Origin: Limnomonas spitsbergensis
Lineage: Eukaryota; Chlorophyta; Chlorophyceae; Chlamydomonadales
DNA length: 64,000 bases
Assembly: GCA_037349105.1 (NCBI GenBank)
Contig: JAYJMM010000120.1
Location: forward strand, 682,001-746,000
Reading direction: 5' to 3'
The notes below the pieces were generated by a model. The model searched no databases. It was not told where the DNA came from and saw only the letters and a program-made list of their open reading frames with translations. Below are positions 46,377 to 57,725 of the stretch, piece after piece. The position numbers were made by a program, and so were the translations under genes. Each line of letters opens with the position of its first letter. The stretch's first letter is position 1.

Positions 46377-47757
46377 CAGATTAAGTGCAAGAAATTAGCC
46401 TCCTTGCTGTGAAGCACTGGCGGGTCTGATCTGCTGCAAGGACTGCTATGTGCTGACGTGCTTCTCGGAGATGCACAACGAATGGTCGGTAAAGTTGGGC
46501 CGCTGCAGAGGATCGAGAAAATGATATTGTTAAGACGTACCAAGATTTTTTTATTTGCGGGCTTTTTTGTATCTTTGTTCATGTAAATGTTAGGGAATGA
46601 GAATTTCGAAGCTCGACACCGCCCACCACAAGCGAGCGATCGGTTACTGGTCGTCTGAGCGCCTGAGCGAAAAAAGAGTGGAAACAACATTCCGCAACTT
46701 TCATCACCGGGACAACGATTTCGGAGTTAAGGTGCTAATACAAGCCTGCACGCCGTGTCTTGTTCCTGCCCATGCCCTCTAGGTACCGGTACCGGCCGGT
46801 AGGCAATTACCATGCACTTAGGCGCCAGGGGTACCGGTAATCAGCATGCATGCATGGCTCATCAAGCTCCTGCTGCGGCAGGCTGACTTCAGCCTAATTT
46901 CAGAAATTCCAGAATTTTTTGACCCTTATCACTGCCTACTAGTGTATTATAAAACGGTCGACCAACTTGCTATGAACTGGACTTGTGGACTGCCGGTAGG
47001 TACGCGCAATAAGGCCGCCACCACAGGCGGACTACCGGTAGTGCAGTACATCGTGACCAGGCTCAATCATTAGTCTACATTTCCAGTCTTCCAGGAGGAG
47101 TATGATACCAGTAGCCCATAGCCAGGCGAAACCAGTAAGCCCATTAGTTCCCCTGGGTCTGATCTTTGGTCCTCAGCTCCTCATTTACCGTCAACTTTGA
47201 TGCCATGCATTTACTCTAGTCATGCATGGACACATGTGCATGGACACAAGCACATCGTATACGAGCACATACAAGCATGATAAGGGTAGCATTTGATGGC
47301 GCGCGGGTGGAAATATATCCATCCATTGTACCTACCACAGCAGTATGCACCTTACCGAGGTCCGTGCATGGACTCTCAGTTATGCCTAAAAATCATGGAG
47401 TGAGGATTAGGGAGTGCATAACGACTTGACGAATTTACGTGAGGTGTACTGAGTGCATAATGACTTCATGAATTTATGTGAATCCAAACACCGTTGATCG
47501 CATGCGCATGTCATAGCCCGCGCCTGCAGGAATGCGACAGGCATCCACTCCTCAGACTCTGCATCAAAATTTGTCAAGGTCAGGCAAAATGGCAATATAA
47601 TCAGTTCCCATCTTGAAGCCACGTTCGCGTTCGCTGATTTTTCACAAAGTGCCGTATTCCCCTGGTTTTCACCAAGCTACGCTCCGACCTTTCCTCTCGT
47701 TCTCAGGCTCTCTCTTCCTTTCTCCCCTTTCATCAGGTTCCATATTGATTTCCTCGC
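46377..47757. other. Intergenic between divergent genes
   Basis: This is the promoter side of both the PhoD gene and the gene at 47758. At 46782-46830 there are short overlapping palindromic strings (TACCGGTACCGG). No gene or RNA was recognised. Confidence 0.5.
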
Positions 47758-50700
47758 ATGATACCTATCTGCCACTGTCTTCATGCTAGGTTCCCATCTG
47801 CAACGGTCACTGCTTTGAAGGCTGCTGCCCAAATCGGGCTAGCTTCTCGCAGCACTATTGTGGCAGCCCCAGCTGATGCTGATCGCAACATCACTGGCCT
47901 GTCAGCACATACATCTTGTTCGAGTGCACCTTCCTTCAACACTGTGCAGCATGCATGCCAACCTGCGCCCCTCATGTCAGATTCCTTCCTCAGCCTCCCA
48001 TCAAGCACGGCTCGCCACTCCTGGTGCCTTCAGCGAGGCCTATCTTCCTCACAGTTAATGAAGCAAACAATACACCAGAGGCCTCTCCATCATAACTACA
48101 GCACTGGCAGCATGTCCAAGATCACGACTCGTAGACGGACTGGCAAAAGCTTGAGGAGAGAAGCGATGAGGGACCCTATCTATCAAGCGCGCCAAGCGGT
48201 GTACCGCTCTGTATCTCTCCCGGAGCTGATTAAGGCCATGCAAGCGCCGGCATGCAAGGCTAGCAAAGCAGCTCTGCTGCAGGCCATATTGCAGGTTTGT
48301 ACTGCAGACTGTACTTTGGGTAGATACTGCAGGCCGTACTGTGGTCACGCACTGCGTGCCGTACCGCACGTGGGTACTGTAGGCTGTACTGAAGCCAGGG
48401 GATGAAGGGATGTCCCTTGCCGATGGTCCGTATCCTATCATGACCCATGCCTCCTCTCCTTGCCTCTCACTCGGGGTGATGATGTACCGCTCATTGTATG
48501 ACAGCAGTGCTTGTTTAGTGTGTGCCAGACCACCTTTGGGGGGTCGCCTGGCGGCCATCTCTAGGTCGATGGGGACGGAACCTTAACTGGCCTATGGTCA
48601 GTGGACTAAGCAGCATGGCTTGCTGCACCGAGCTGCATCGGCCGTTGGCCATGATGTACCTGAGATGTAGCTAAGGCATGCTAAAATACATCTGCATGGC
48701 ATGCAGACGCCGAGAGCTGTACACCTTCCTCTGAGTGTCTCAGACGAGCTTCGGCTGTTTCCGGTCCTGGACAAAATGACGCAGGGCCTGGCCAGGTGAG
48801 GGTGGACGTATACCTTCGACATCTTACTTCTGTCCACACTGTCCTGCTCCGAGCTCACTGTTGAATGTGACAAGCCTGCTTGGAGGATGCAGCCCTGGTG
48901 CAGCCTGTCACCGGTGGTTGGCGGCCTGATAAGCATAATGCATTTTGTGACGTTTTCTCACCTTGGATTGAGGCACGGTCTTCCCGGGCTGCAGCTGCTA
49001 GATTCCCGCCCCCTCGTACAGCGTTACACTATGCTACCTCGAAATTAACAAGGCGTGCCGAGAGTCTGCTCTTAGCTTTCGATGATGAGGTTCCTTTAGC
49101 TCAGGACCGTGACAGGGGCTCAACAGCTCCTCCTTATCGGAGGCGTGCTACCGGTGATGAAATGAAACAAATGAGGTGATCCCGCGATCTCCCTCCTTTG
49201 GCAATCCAAAATGATTGATGCCCTGTTATCCAGGCACCTGGACGAGATGGATCTCCAGGAGGTGATGAAGGTGCTGGGGGTTTGCCGGCTGCTCAGGTGA
49301 GTGGGATCACATTTGTATTGAGAGGAGAGCAGGTGGGAGCTGCCATCTGGAGCTTACAGCATTGTTCCAGGCAGGACCTGCATGGCAGCATTGATGAGAT
49401 ACTTTGCATGATACTCAACCCTGCTTGATTGGCGCTAGGGTTTTGGTACCCACCCTAACTAAGTAACTAACTGGATAGCCAAACCCTAAACCCTGCATGA
49501 TTGGCTCAGAGCAGGTTGTGAAAGCTTTCAGCATGGCTTCATGGGAGCGTGACTGTGATTCCACTCACGTAGTGAATCTTTTTGGCCGCGATACATCGCG
49601 CTTTGCGATGAAACAGGGTTTTTTGAGGTTGGGGATCGCGATGAAACATGGGCGCCCCCACTTCCAGTCAGAAATGTCACCTCATGGTTAAATAATGGTG
49701 GAAAGAGTTGCTAAGGGTAGTGACTGTGACTCCACTCACCAGTCCACTGCTGGACTTGCAGGTTTGTCCCCCAGGACCTTCTGGATGGAATCGGTCAGCG
49801 GCTGATGCTCCGCCAGGGAAATTTTAACACGGATAAGGTAGGAATGGGTAAGGCAGGAATGCCAGGGCTGATGCTGCCATGACTCTGACACTGACACCTT
49901 GTAGGCATATGGAGGACTGACCTATTTTGTGCATAAAGAGGCCTCAGTGCCTTTATCACCTGTCTCTGATCTCCCACCTGCGAGACCCTGCTGCTATTTT
50001 AGGCCCCCACTGCCCACATGCCTTTCGACCCACCCAGGCGGAACCGAACACCCTGGTGCAGCTGCTGCACAGCGTCATCGCTACGGCTGCCTCTGGCGCC
50101 AAGCTGGCTGCCTTGCTGGGAGATGCGTGTGTGCGCCAGGCGGGTGACATGGCACCCGAGGACCTGGCCGCCGCGGCCCTGTCGTTGGCCAGTGTGGCAA
50201 ATGTGACCGCTCCCATCTTTCCTGTCCAAGGCACCGCATCCAGGATGGATCCGGACTCAGCATTCGGCGTGCGCAGTGGTGGCGCTGAGGGGCAGGGGCC
50301 AAACAGTCTTCTGCATCCACGCTCTTCTCCAGCCACACCGGGGCTTCAGGGCTGGCAGATGCGCCTACAAACGGCAATTTGCAGGTGGCGATCCTGGGTG
50401 GCATGGTGTCTGTAGTGCCTCTGTCCCAGATTTAGGAGCATTGCCTCTCACAGCCCTCCTTGCCGCACTTGCGCAGTGGCGCTGGGAGCAAGCTTCGTGA
50501 GTTTGGCCCCAAGGAGCTGTCGATGCTGGCTTATGCAATAAGTCGGCTGCCACGCACTGCATCGGCCTCTGCTCTCAGTAGGCAGCTGCCCCATGCAGCT
50601 ATGTCGTTGCTACCGCATTTCTCAGGTGACCTTGCATTGCTTTAAGGCTGACTGACTTTTAGGCGAGGAGGGGCAGCATCCCCAGCTTCCGGGACTGGTT

Positions 50701-51328
50701 AAGGTTTGGTCCCCATCGGCCCTGTGGTGTCGATCCGATGGCCTACCAAAAGTGGATGGCATGCACTCAAGTCAACCCTGCTGCCATCGTGTATAAACAG
50801 GGAGACAGCTCGTCAGTATTGCGCAGTCATGTGCAAGTCTTGGCATGCAAGAGCAGAAACTGGCCTTTGCCCTGGCCAAGGAGGCCACTGCTCGACTGCC
50901 GGGGACTGCCAGTGGCAACCGGATCCTGGAGGATGCAAGCGGCGAGTTCGGGGCAGCCGCCGCACCGGTGTGGGGTCGTACGTCAAGCAGCCAGAATGGC
51001 GAACCGCATGTGCTGAGCCCTGGGGTGAGTGGGTCTTCCTGAGGCTTGCATGATGGGATTATGTCTTCAGGCATGGGTTAAGGTCATGACGATGTTCGTT
51101 ATCACTTATTCACTTGTAGATGAGTACAACGCGAGGGCTGATTTCTGGGGCTGGCATTTCGGAGTTTTTCAAGCCTGTCCTTGTCATCAAAATTTCATGT
51201 CAGGCCACTCTTGCTACCTCTGCTTGCAGGAGCTTTCGAAGCTGGTTTCTTTTGTGGAGGCAATTGCTCATCGTGCAAGTGACATCAAACTTTTAGCAAC
51301 ACTGAAGGCAGTAAATACTGGACAGTGA
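47758..51328 (+). CDS. Probable organelle-targeted helical-repeat protein (RAP/FASTK/OPR-like), partial model
   Basis: Supported coding blocks are 47758-48294, 49234-49296, 49762-49837, 50038-50202, about 50476-50625, about 50850-51024 and 51230-51328; a further exon between 48294 and 49234 is probable but not fixed. The N-terminus is rich in Ala, Ser, Thr and His with few acidic residues, like a chloroplast or mitochondrial transit peptide. Later blocks look like alpha-helical repeats of organelle RNA-binding families: HLDEMDLQEVMKVLGVCRLL, FVPQDLLDGIGQRLMLRQG, MAPEDLAAAALSLASVAN, FGPKELSMLAYAISRLPR (compare the FGPQELSNLAWAFAKL type). A terminal RAP domain was not found. The family call is inference from these helical signatures. 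Confidence 0.5.
48285..48390. repeat. Repeats of the exon-1 donor edge in the adjoining intron
   Basis: GCAGGCCATATTGCAGG (exon end at 48294) is followed by related strings GCAGACTGTACTTTGGG, GCAGGCCGTACTGTGG, GCGTGCCGTACCGCACG and GTAGGCTGTACTG at ~30-bp spacing. They look like decayed copies of the splice-junction region. Confidence 0.6.
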
Positions 51329-51530
51329 TGGGGCGAGCTGGAGGGCACATGGAGGGAGGGCCCGGACAATATCTATGAGGCTAGGCACCAAGACTTCATG
51401 AAGTGCAATGCTTCACTCCCTCGTGACTTCAATTTACAATTTCCTTGCTTAACCCCTTGCCGTCCAAAACTAAAATTTGGTATGCTGCAATCCGTCAAGA
51501 GATCTCCAGCAGATGTGCATGGCTACCGTA
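51120..51530 (+). repeat. Duplicate (copy A) of the region leading into Ran
   Basis: This 0.4-kb stretch matches 52870-53290 imperfectly but collinearly. Compare GGGCCCGGACAATATCTATG with GGCCCGAATAATATTTTGG, GAGGCTAGGCACCAAGA with GAGGCTCGACACAAGGA, and GAGATCTCCAGCAGATG with GAGATCTTCAGTAGACG, the last followed in both by an ATGGCT. Copy B carries the true Ran leader and start. Copy A has no Ran exon downstream, so it is a truncated duplicate that now overlaps the end of the helical-repeat gene. Confidence 0.75.
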
Positions 51531-51961
51531 CATTAACCAATGATGTATTCGGCCAACGAACTCGGTCCTTGTCTTTTAGCACTTGGGTGGCAATGGTGCC
51601 CAGAAGTTAGCTCACCAGCATAGCATTCTTACTGACTACGGTATCCAGTATTATCATCTGCATTTGGTTTGCAGAGGCTGTGAAGGAATGTTGCGGCTAG
51701 GGATTGGAAGCAAGCACGCAGCGCGTCCTCCACACGCTCGCCATCACCCCTGGTCTAGCATCGCTGGCAGCAGATCGTGTAACGTCGCTGACCGCTGCAC
51801 CGGCCTCAAGAGTCGGCTGTGCTGACTGCGCCGAGGCAAAGCCTCAAATTTGTGCCCACATGAGCACACGCCCTCATGCTGGTGCGGCTTCTGGCTCGTG
51901 CCAGCACGGCATGGCGCCCACCGTAGGCTGAAACCAGGCACCGTAATCGGCCACAGACCTG

Positions 51962-52170
51962 TCAATGACATTACTCCTCTGGGCCCTGCTCAAAAAGGCT
52001 CGACCGCGTGGGCGCCCAACCGTCCCGTTGGAAGAAAACAAATTGAAGGTAAGAGGGAAAGAAGGAGAGGAACACAAAGGAGAAAGAAATACCCCCCCAA
52101 AAAAGGAAAAGGCAGCCTGAAGTATGTTTTTGCTCCTCTCAAGTCTATTCCCCAAGAAGGCAAAGAATAG
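51962..52170 (+). mobile_element. Dispersed repeat family 1, near full-length copy
   Basis: It begins CAATGACATTACTCCTCTGG, continues with GCCCTGCTCAAAAAGGCTCG and GCGCCCAACCGTCCCGTTGG, then an A/G-rich stretch and CTCAAGTCTATTCCCCAAGA. It matches 57066-57270 almost throughout. There is no open frame and no LTR. Confidence 0.85.
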
Positions 52171-52841
52171 CAACAAACCACAGACCTGTGTTCAGTGGCG
52201 GGGTCCCTGAAATCCCCCCGGGCGGTCATCTCCGGCTGCGCCCACCCATCGGCTGAGTCCACTAGCGCCAGCACTTCTGTGACAGGTAGACAGGTAGGTG
52301 CCGCTGCCTGTCACAGTTTGCGGACGGCTGCTCCTCGTTCCATCTCCTCCAAGGCATTGAGTAGCTCACTGCACTAGTTACGCCCTCTGGTGCTCTGCCT
52401 GGCTAAGAGCTGCGTGACAGCTGCCATGGCTGCTGCCATGAGTGGGATGTCTTGCTGTGCTGGCGGTGCTAGCGCTGCGTTTTAGAAGCAGAGCACGTGC
52501 CAAAAGGTAGGTGTGGTGGCATGTGTTACATGCTGACACATGGCCCCCCCCTGTCTAGAACTCTTACCTGCTGTAATTGTATTCCCCAATGAAGATAGAC
52601 ACTGTTGGTGTCCTTGGGGTGCTATGAGCTACAGCTTCTCTTTAGTCTCTTGCCGAATGTTGTTGTTGCTGTTGGCCATGCCAGTGGGTGCAGATGGACG
52701 GGGATTTGGGAAGGCCGGCGCTCTTGGTTGGGCATAATTTCAGCTCCCGGAGCACAGGCATGATTCAGTTTTGTCCCATGTTGACCTTCAGTATGGATTT
52801 GATCCTAACTGTTTTGCTTTTCTGAGGGTCTGTGAGATTCA

Positions 52842-53123
52842 GTGACGTGCCCTACTCCTTCATGTTCCTTTCATGACGGGTACAATTATGCATTTGCCCT
52901 GGCCAAAGTCCGGCAAGCTGCTGCAATAGGAGTATTCAAGCCTCCAGCTGATGACTATTTCTTCTTTGCAAGCGAGACTGCGCAGAGCGTCATGAAGCTG
53001 TTGCTGGGGGCACTGCCAGCTGAAGCCACTAGCAACGCTCTAGGCAGGTGGTACACGGCATTGATGGGGCGAACTCCAGACGAACTCAAATGTTACCGGT
53101 ACACGGAGGGCAGGCCCGAATAA
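52842..53123 (+). pseudogene. Fragment related to the end of the helical-repeat gene
   Basis: The open frame includes YAFALAKVRQAAAIGVF and ends CYRYTEGRPE. The motif FALAK also occurs in the upstream gene (LAFALAKEATARLPG at about 50860), and the DNA is part of the 0.4-kb duplication. It may be a duplicated terminal exon of that gene left stranded next to Ran. Whether it is transcribed, or is simply Ran leader sequence, cannot be told here. Confidence 0.4.
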
Positions 53124-53272
53124 TATTTTGGAGGCTCGACACAAGGATCTGTCGTTTCTTGACGCGCATTAGTTAACTCCCCCGCCACTTCGTTACAATA
53201 CTTCACTACAAAGACCCTTACCGTCCCATATTGAAATTTTCAACCCCGCTTGGAGATCTTCAGTAGACGAAC

Positions 53273-54125
53273 ATGGCTCTTCCCGGTAAGACTTCGCTTG
53301 TGTTAGTTTTGATTTTGTTGGGGTTTCTTGCTCTACCGCTACTGTTCATTATCTCTTCATGTGTTTCAAACATCTATCCCTGTACCCCTGTTACATGCCA
53401 CATGAGAACTTGCAAATAATTGAAATGTTGTTTGTACATATGTGTGCCCTGCTTGAACTTGAGCAGGTCAAGTGACCCCTGCCGGAGTCCCCGCTTTCAA
53501 GCTGGTTCTGGTCGGCGATGGTGGCACCGGCAAGACCACATTTGTTAAGCGCCATTTGACGGGGGAGTTCGAGAAGAAATATGAGCCGACCATCGGCGTA
53601 GAGGTTCGGCCCCTGGACTTCACCACCAACAGAGGCAAAATCCGGTTCTACTGCTGGGACACTGCTGGGCAGGAGAAGTTCGGTGGCCTGCGAGATGGGT
53701 ATTACATTCACGGACAGTGCGCGATCATCATGTTCGACGTCACTTCTCGGCTCACGTACAAGAACGTTCCCACTTGGCACCGAGATCTGTGCCGAGTTTG
53801 CGAGAACATCCCCATCGTCCTGTGCGGTAACAAGGTGGACGTGAAGAACCGCCAAGTGAAGCCCAAGCAGGTGACCTTCCACCGGAAGAAGAACCTTCAG
53901 TACTACGAGATTTCAGCGAAGAGCAACTACAACTACGAGAAGCCTTTCCTCTACCTGGCACGAAAGCTGACTGGTGATGCTGCACTCACTTTCGTGGAGG
54001 AGATTGCCATGCCTCCTCCCGAGGTGACGATCGACCTGGCTGAGCAGCACAAGAACGAGGCGGAGCTGGCTGCAGCAGCGCAGGCACCCCTGCCAGCAGA
54101 CGACGATGACGAGCTTCTGGAGTAA
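53273..54125 (+). CDS. RAN: Ran, small GTPase for nuclear transport
   Basis: Ran drives nuclear import and export and spindle assembly through a nucleus-high GTP gradient. Two exons, 53273-53285 (only 13 coding bases) and 53467-54125, give 223 residues. Conserved elements: P-loop [10 protein letters not shown], switch [12 protein letters not shown], switch [23 protein letters not shown] base recognition, [15 protein letters not shown] (the SAK motif), and the acidic C-terminus DDDDELLE in place of the usual DEDDDL. The body is uninterrupted, in contrast with the other genes here. The leader of this gene exists in a second, truncated copy at 51350-51530. Confidence 0.97.
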
Positions 54126-54999
54126 ATGGCTACCCCTCCATGACATGTGGCAGGCAATGCTGTACCTAACACGCATGCGATGCTGATGGGCTCACCATGC
54201 AGACTGCCTAACTTGCATGGCCTGAGCTATGTCTGGTTTCCTCCATGCGTTTCCTCCATGGTGCTTATGTCATGTACCCAGATTGTCATGCATGAGCCAT
54301 GCCGTTTATTATTTTCATTGTTGCCCTACATTGCTGGTTTTGCGCCGCGCACGACTGGACTTTCAGGAGCAGGATTGTTCATTTATTTCGCAGGTTGCTC
54401 TCTGTTCATTTTCTGTTAAAAAATGCCGTTCATTCTCTGTTTTTTTGTATCACACAGCTGATGCTTGAAAATGCGAGTCTGACCTGTATTGTGACTGTAA
54501 TATGTATGGGAAAACTTTGAAATGCGAGTGAAGGAGCATTACCACAGGCAAAGATGTCCAGATATCAGCAATGAGGGAATCCTGCTATGATCCTGCTGCC
54601 AACCACCACCAATTTTATCGACCCTCGGAACATGGGAAAACCTTCCTCCATTGGTACCGAAAAGGACCGAATTTTGATGTATGAGAGATGCAACATCGAA
54701 ATTCAATTTGAGCCAGGTGCCTTTCATGGTAGTCATACACAATGCAGTGCATACCTGCTGAACGCGTGGCCTCGGGCCCCGGTAGGGAACCACTAAGCTC
54801 AATTCCAACTACCATGCACATCCATGGCCATGGTGTAGCCATGCCCCCTCAGTGAATCCAACTGGCCAGTGTGTACCCAATCCAATCAAAAAAGAGAGAA
54901 AGGCCTGGGATCATGCTCGGTAAACCGGACGTCTAGCTACTTATCCTCACTGGAGATCAAACTCCCTGAAAACTAGGTGCTTTGAGACAGTTCATTCGC
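54126..54999. other. Ran 3' flank and intergenic DNA
   Basis: A T-rich 3' flank contains a TGTAA at about 54496 that could serve as the polyadenylation signal. No gene seen. Confidence 0.5.
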
Positions 55000-55129
55000 A
55001 TCTGACTTCAGACTGGAGATGAGCTCCGTCAGCTTGTCTCCCCTGTGTCTCCTGATGGCCTCCTTTCGCAGCGACCCCTTTCTCCTCAGTGCCCATGGCA
55101 CACGTCAGCTGCTGACCATGGTGGGTTGA

Positions 55130-55310
55130 CAACATGTGGATGACGTTGCATCTATGGGCCCGGGGCTGACAAAATGTCAATGACATAACACCTCTGGGCC
55201 TTCTCTTTTGGTCCTTTTTGTTGTTGTTGTTGTTTGCCCCCTTTTTAGTTTCTTCTCTTCTCCCTTCTGATCACTGGGGCGCCCTCGCGGCCAAGCAGGG
55301 GTGGGATACG
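55130..55310. mobile_element. Broken copies of dispersed repeat family 1, both orientations
   Basis: Heads on the plus strand occur at about 55137 (GATGACGTTGCATCTATGGG) and 55174 (CAATGACATAACACCTCTGG). The stretch CTTCTCCCTTCTGATCACTG then GGGCGCCCTCGCGGCCAAGC at 55257-55296 is a minus-strand piece. The nested, mixed orientation suggests repeated insertion or rearrangement. Confidence 0.6.
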
Positions 55311-55559
55311 CCGAAGGCGGTCAAAAAAAAGTCAAACACCCCATCAAAAAAAATGTGAAACGACTTCTGGCTACCCCCCCCCCCCTGCCTCCGGAACCTA
55401 GTAAAACCTTGATTTCTCAGTCAAAAATCAGAATTGAAGGAAGGGAGCGGGGTCAATTTCAATCAGCTCATCAGTGCGCTTCTAATGGTGTCGATAAATG
55501 TAGCTAGTTCACAAATGTTAAGCGGTGTAACAAAAGAATGTACCACTGCTCTTGCTACC

Positions 55560-56239
55560 ACCTGCCAGCCAGCTACCTATCCTCGCTAGAGACCTCGAGG
55601 CTCCAGAAACGAGAGAACTCACGCATGAGTGGCATCAAACCAGCATCTAACTTATGCGTGCTGATGTGCTGCTTCAGAAGCTTGGTCTTCTGCTTCTTGG
55701 GGAGCTCCTTGCCCACCACCCCCTTCAACTACTCAGGGCTGATGGCATATCTCGTCACATCTGCCTCCGTAAGCTCCTGACCAGGGTGGGCTGACTCCAT
55801 GTCATCTAGGAAGTGATAACTCTACACATAAGGGCGGATGGTACCTGCGATGCTCCTGCAGATGGTGCAAGCCACTGGTCTGCTGGTGCAAGGATTGGTG
55901 GCAGAACCCCGCTGGCGCCAAGCTACAGGCTGCCCCACATTGGCGCAGCAAGATGTGCGCTCCGACGTGCAACCGCATAGCCGATAGCTTGGTTATCGTC
56001 CCACAGTCATGCACCTTGTACACCGTCGGCGCATCCCCAACTACTGATGGTCCATATTCTTGTTGAACATCCTCCGACTCTTGAGGGTTGTCATCGCAAA
56101 GTGGCCAGGGCTTGGCATCATCGCCTCTGTACGGGAACTCAGCCGACATGCTCAAGCTGTGGCTAGAAGCTGGTGGTAGCTTTCCAAGGACCCCCACCAG
56201 CTGGGCTAGAAGGCTCGGCAACAGCCGCATGCTCGGCAA
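55560..56239 (-). pseudogene. Transposon-related coding relic with in-frame stop
   Basis: Reading the minus strand from about 55800 to 55560 gives MESAHPGQELTEADVTRYAI, one stop, then KGVVGKELPKKQKTKLLKQH and LMPLMREFSRFWSLE: a coherent but interrupted protein. Upstream (to 56239) an open frame includes SAMRLHVGAHILL. A related nucleotide stretch (CTGCTGGTGCA with GGCAGAAC) recurs at 57535-57563, which marks this as dispersed, probably transposon-derived. Class unknown. Confidence 0.45.
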
Positions 56240-56689
56240 CAGCAGTAGCAGCAGGAGCTGAGGGAGTAGCAGGAGTAGAAGTGGAGTATAATGATGTGAT
56301 TGTACGCTGTCGCTTCGTCGAGTTCTCCTTGGCCAGCTTCTCAGCTCCTCTCTTGCACTATTTCCCTTGTAGGTGATTCCCTAGCGAGGGCCACTGGGTT
56401 GTCTGTGAAGTTTGAGACCTTCAAACAATGCTCACAGCAGGTCGTCATTGCTTAATTCATAGCAACTACCAATGCAGCTACACCGTGTGAGTCCATAACG
56501 AGTGTACGCACAACGGTGCATGTGGTTCCAGAGCCATGACACCCCCCATACCCAAATTGCATGCCAAGAGGGGCCTGGTATTCTGTGTGGAATTTTATGA
56601 TGCATATCTGTAGCAAATGGCAGTAGGAATGCAACGGTGTAGCTATCGTCTCAATCTGATGTTTAAAAAAATGATTCTAAATTTTCAAA

Positions 56690-56875
56690 AAATGCCCTGT
56701 TTTCCTTTACCCCCCTCCCCCCCCCACTTTGACCCTCCAAATATCCCAGCCCCCTGGGCCAAAAACAATTTTAAGACCAGATATGGAGACCTCTCGTCAA
56801 GCTCTACAAATTTCGATGATGGGGTGTATTCAGATGTTTTTGCCCCCCCCTCGGGATACGCTTGTTTTTTTTTAC
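56690..56875. mobile_element. Dispersed repeat family 2, copy 1
   Basis: The copy has a poly-C-rich start, CCACTTTGACCCTCC, then AGACCAGATATGGAGACC, GTCAAGCTCTACAAATTTCG, GTTTTTGCCCCCCCC and CGGGATACGC. The same order of motifs is found at 58085-58262. It has no open frame of note. Confidence 0.65.
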
Positions 56876-56934
56876 TTCTCTTTTCTTAGAGGCTTTGTTG
56901 AGGGCTACTCTCTAGTGGAACTCAGATGTTGAAC

Positions 56935-57065
56935 TTGGTCTTCTTTGCCTTCCCGGCCTCTCCTTTTGTTCCTTTCCCCCTCTCTTCCTTTTAGTTCCTT
57001 CTTTACTCCCTTCTGAACAGTTGGGCGCCCACGCGGCCGAGCTTTGAGCGGGCCCAGAGGTGTAA
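56935..57065 (-). mobile_element. Dispersed repeat family 1, inverted copy
   Basis: Reverse-complemented, it runs CAATAACGTTACACCTCTGG, GCCCGCTCAAAGCTCGGCCG, CGTGGGCGCCCAACTGTTC and then an A/G-rich tail. It meets the copy at 57066 head to head, sharing the central CGTTATTGACCTC region. Confidence 0.8.
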
Positions 57066-57275
57066 CGTTATTGACCTCTGGGCCCTGCTCAAAAAGGCTC
57101 GGCCGCGTGGGCGCCCAACTGTCCCGTTGGAAGAAAAGAAACAGAAGGTAAGAGGGAAAGAAGGAGAAGAAAACAAAGGAGAAAGAAATATCCCCCCCCC
57201 CCCATAAAGGAAAAGGCAGCCCGAAGTATCTTTGCCCCTCTCAAGCCTATTCCCCAAGAAGGCAATCACAAGCCA
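57066..57275 (+). mobile_element. Dispersed repeat family 1, near full-length copy
   Basis: It starts TATTGACCTCTGGGCCCTGC, then TCAAAAAGGCTCGGCCGCGT, GGGCGCCCAACTGTCCCGTT, an A/G-rich stretch, a C run, GGAAAAGGCAGCCCGAAGTA, and ends near CTATTCCCCAAGAAGGCAA. It is about 205 bp with no coding capacity, and matches 51962-52170. Confidence 0.85.
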
Positions 57276-57644
57276 CAAATCTAGGCCTCGACAATGCGTA
57301 CAACGTCCTCAACAAGAGTCAAGAGACTCCCATCCAAGCCTGTCCTGGTAAAATTGTTAGAAGCCTTTGGCGCCCTTCGGGGGGCCCGCCCAACCTGTCT
57401 CCCTAAGCCTCTCCTTCACGCTAGGGCACTGGAAGCTGACAACATGTGATTTAGGAAGTGGTGCATGCAGTCATCCACACATGACGACATATGGAACATG
57501 CAGCGCTTGTGCAGATGGTGCAGGGCTGCAGGCCTTCTGCTGGTGCATAAATCGCTGGCAGAACAATTCTCAGCAGCCGCACAAAACATCTTGTATTTTA
57601 GGGGCGTGTAGTTTTACATACCAGTCCGTGCTGTAGCATATTTT

Positions 57645-57725
57645 TCAATGACGTTACACCTCTGGGCTCTGCTCCAAAGCTCGGCCGCGTAGGGGACAAC
57701 CAGAGAAGTTCGAAGAAGGAAACTG
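57645..57725 (+). mobile_element. Dispersed repeat family 1, diverged copy
   Basis: It contains CAATGACGTTACACCTCTGG then GCTCTGCTCCAAAGCTCGGC and CGCGTAGGGGACAACC. The head is conserved; the A/G tail is reduced. Confidence 0.75.

Noticed and set aside
48880..49179. Plus-strand frame of 99 codons within the helical-repeat gene
   Set aside because: It may contain part of an exon, but I could not find splice sites that link it in phase with the flanking blocks, so it was not added to the model.
57100..57125. TGGGCGCCCAACTGTCCCG resembles a retroelement primer-binding site
   Set aside because: No LTR, gag or pol sequence lies next to any copy, and the head of the repeat continues through it; treated as part of a non-coding dispersed repeat.
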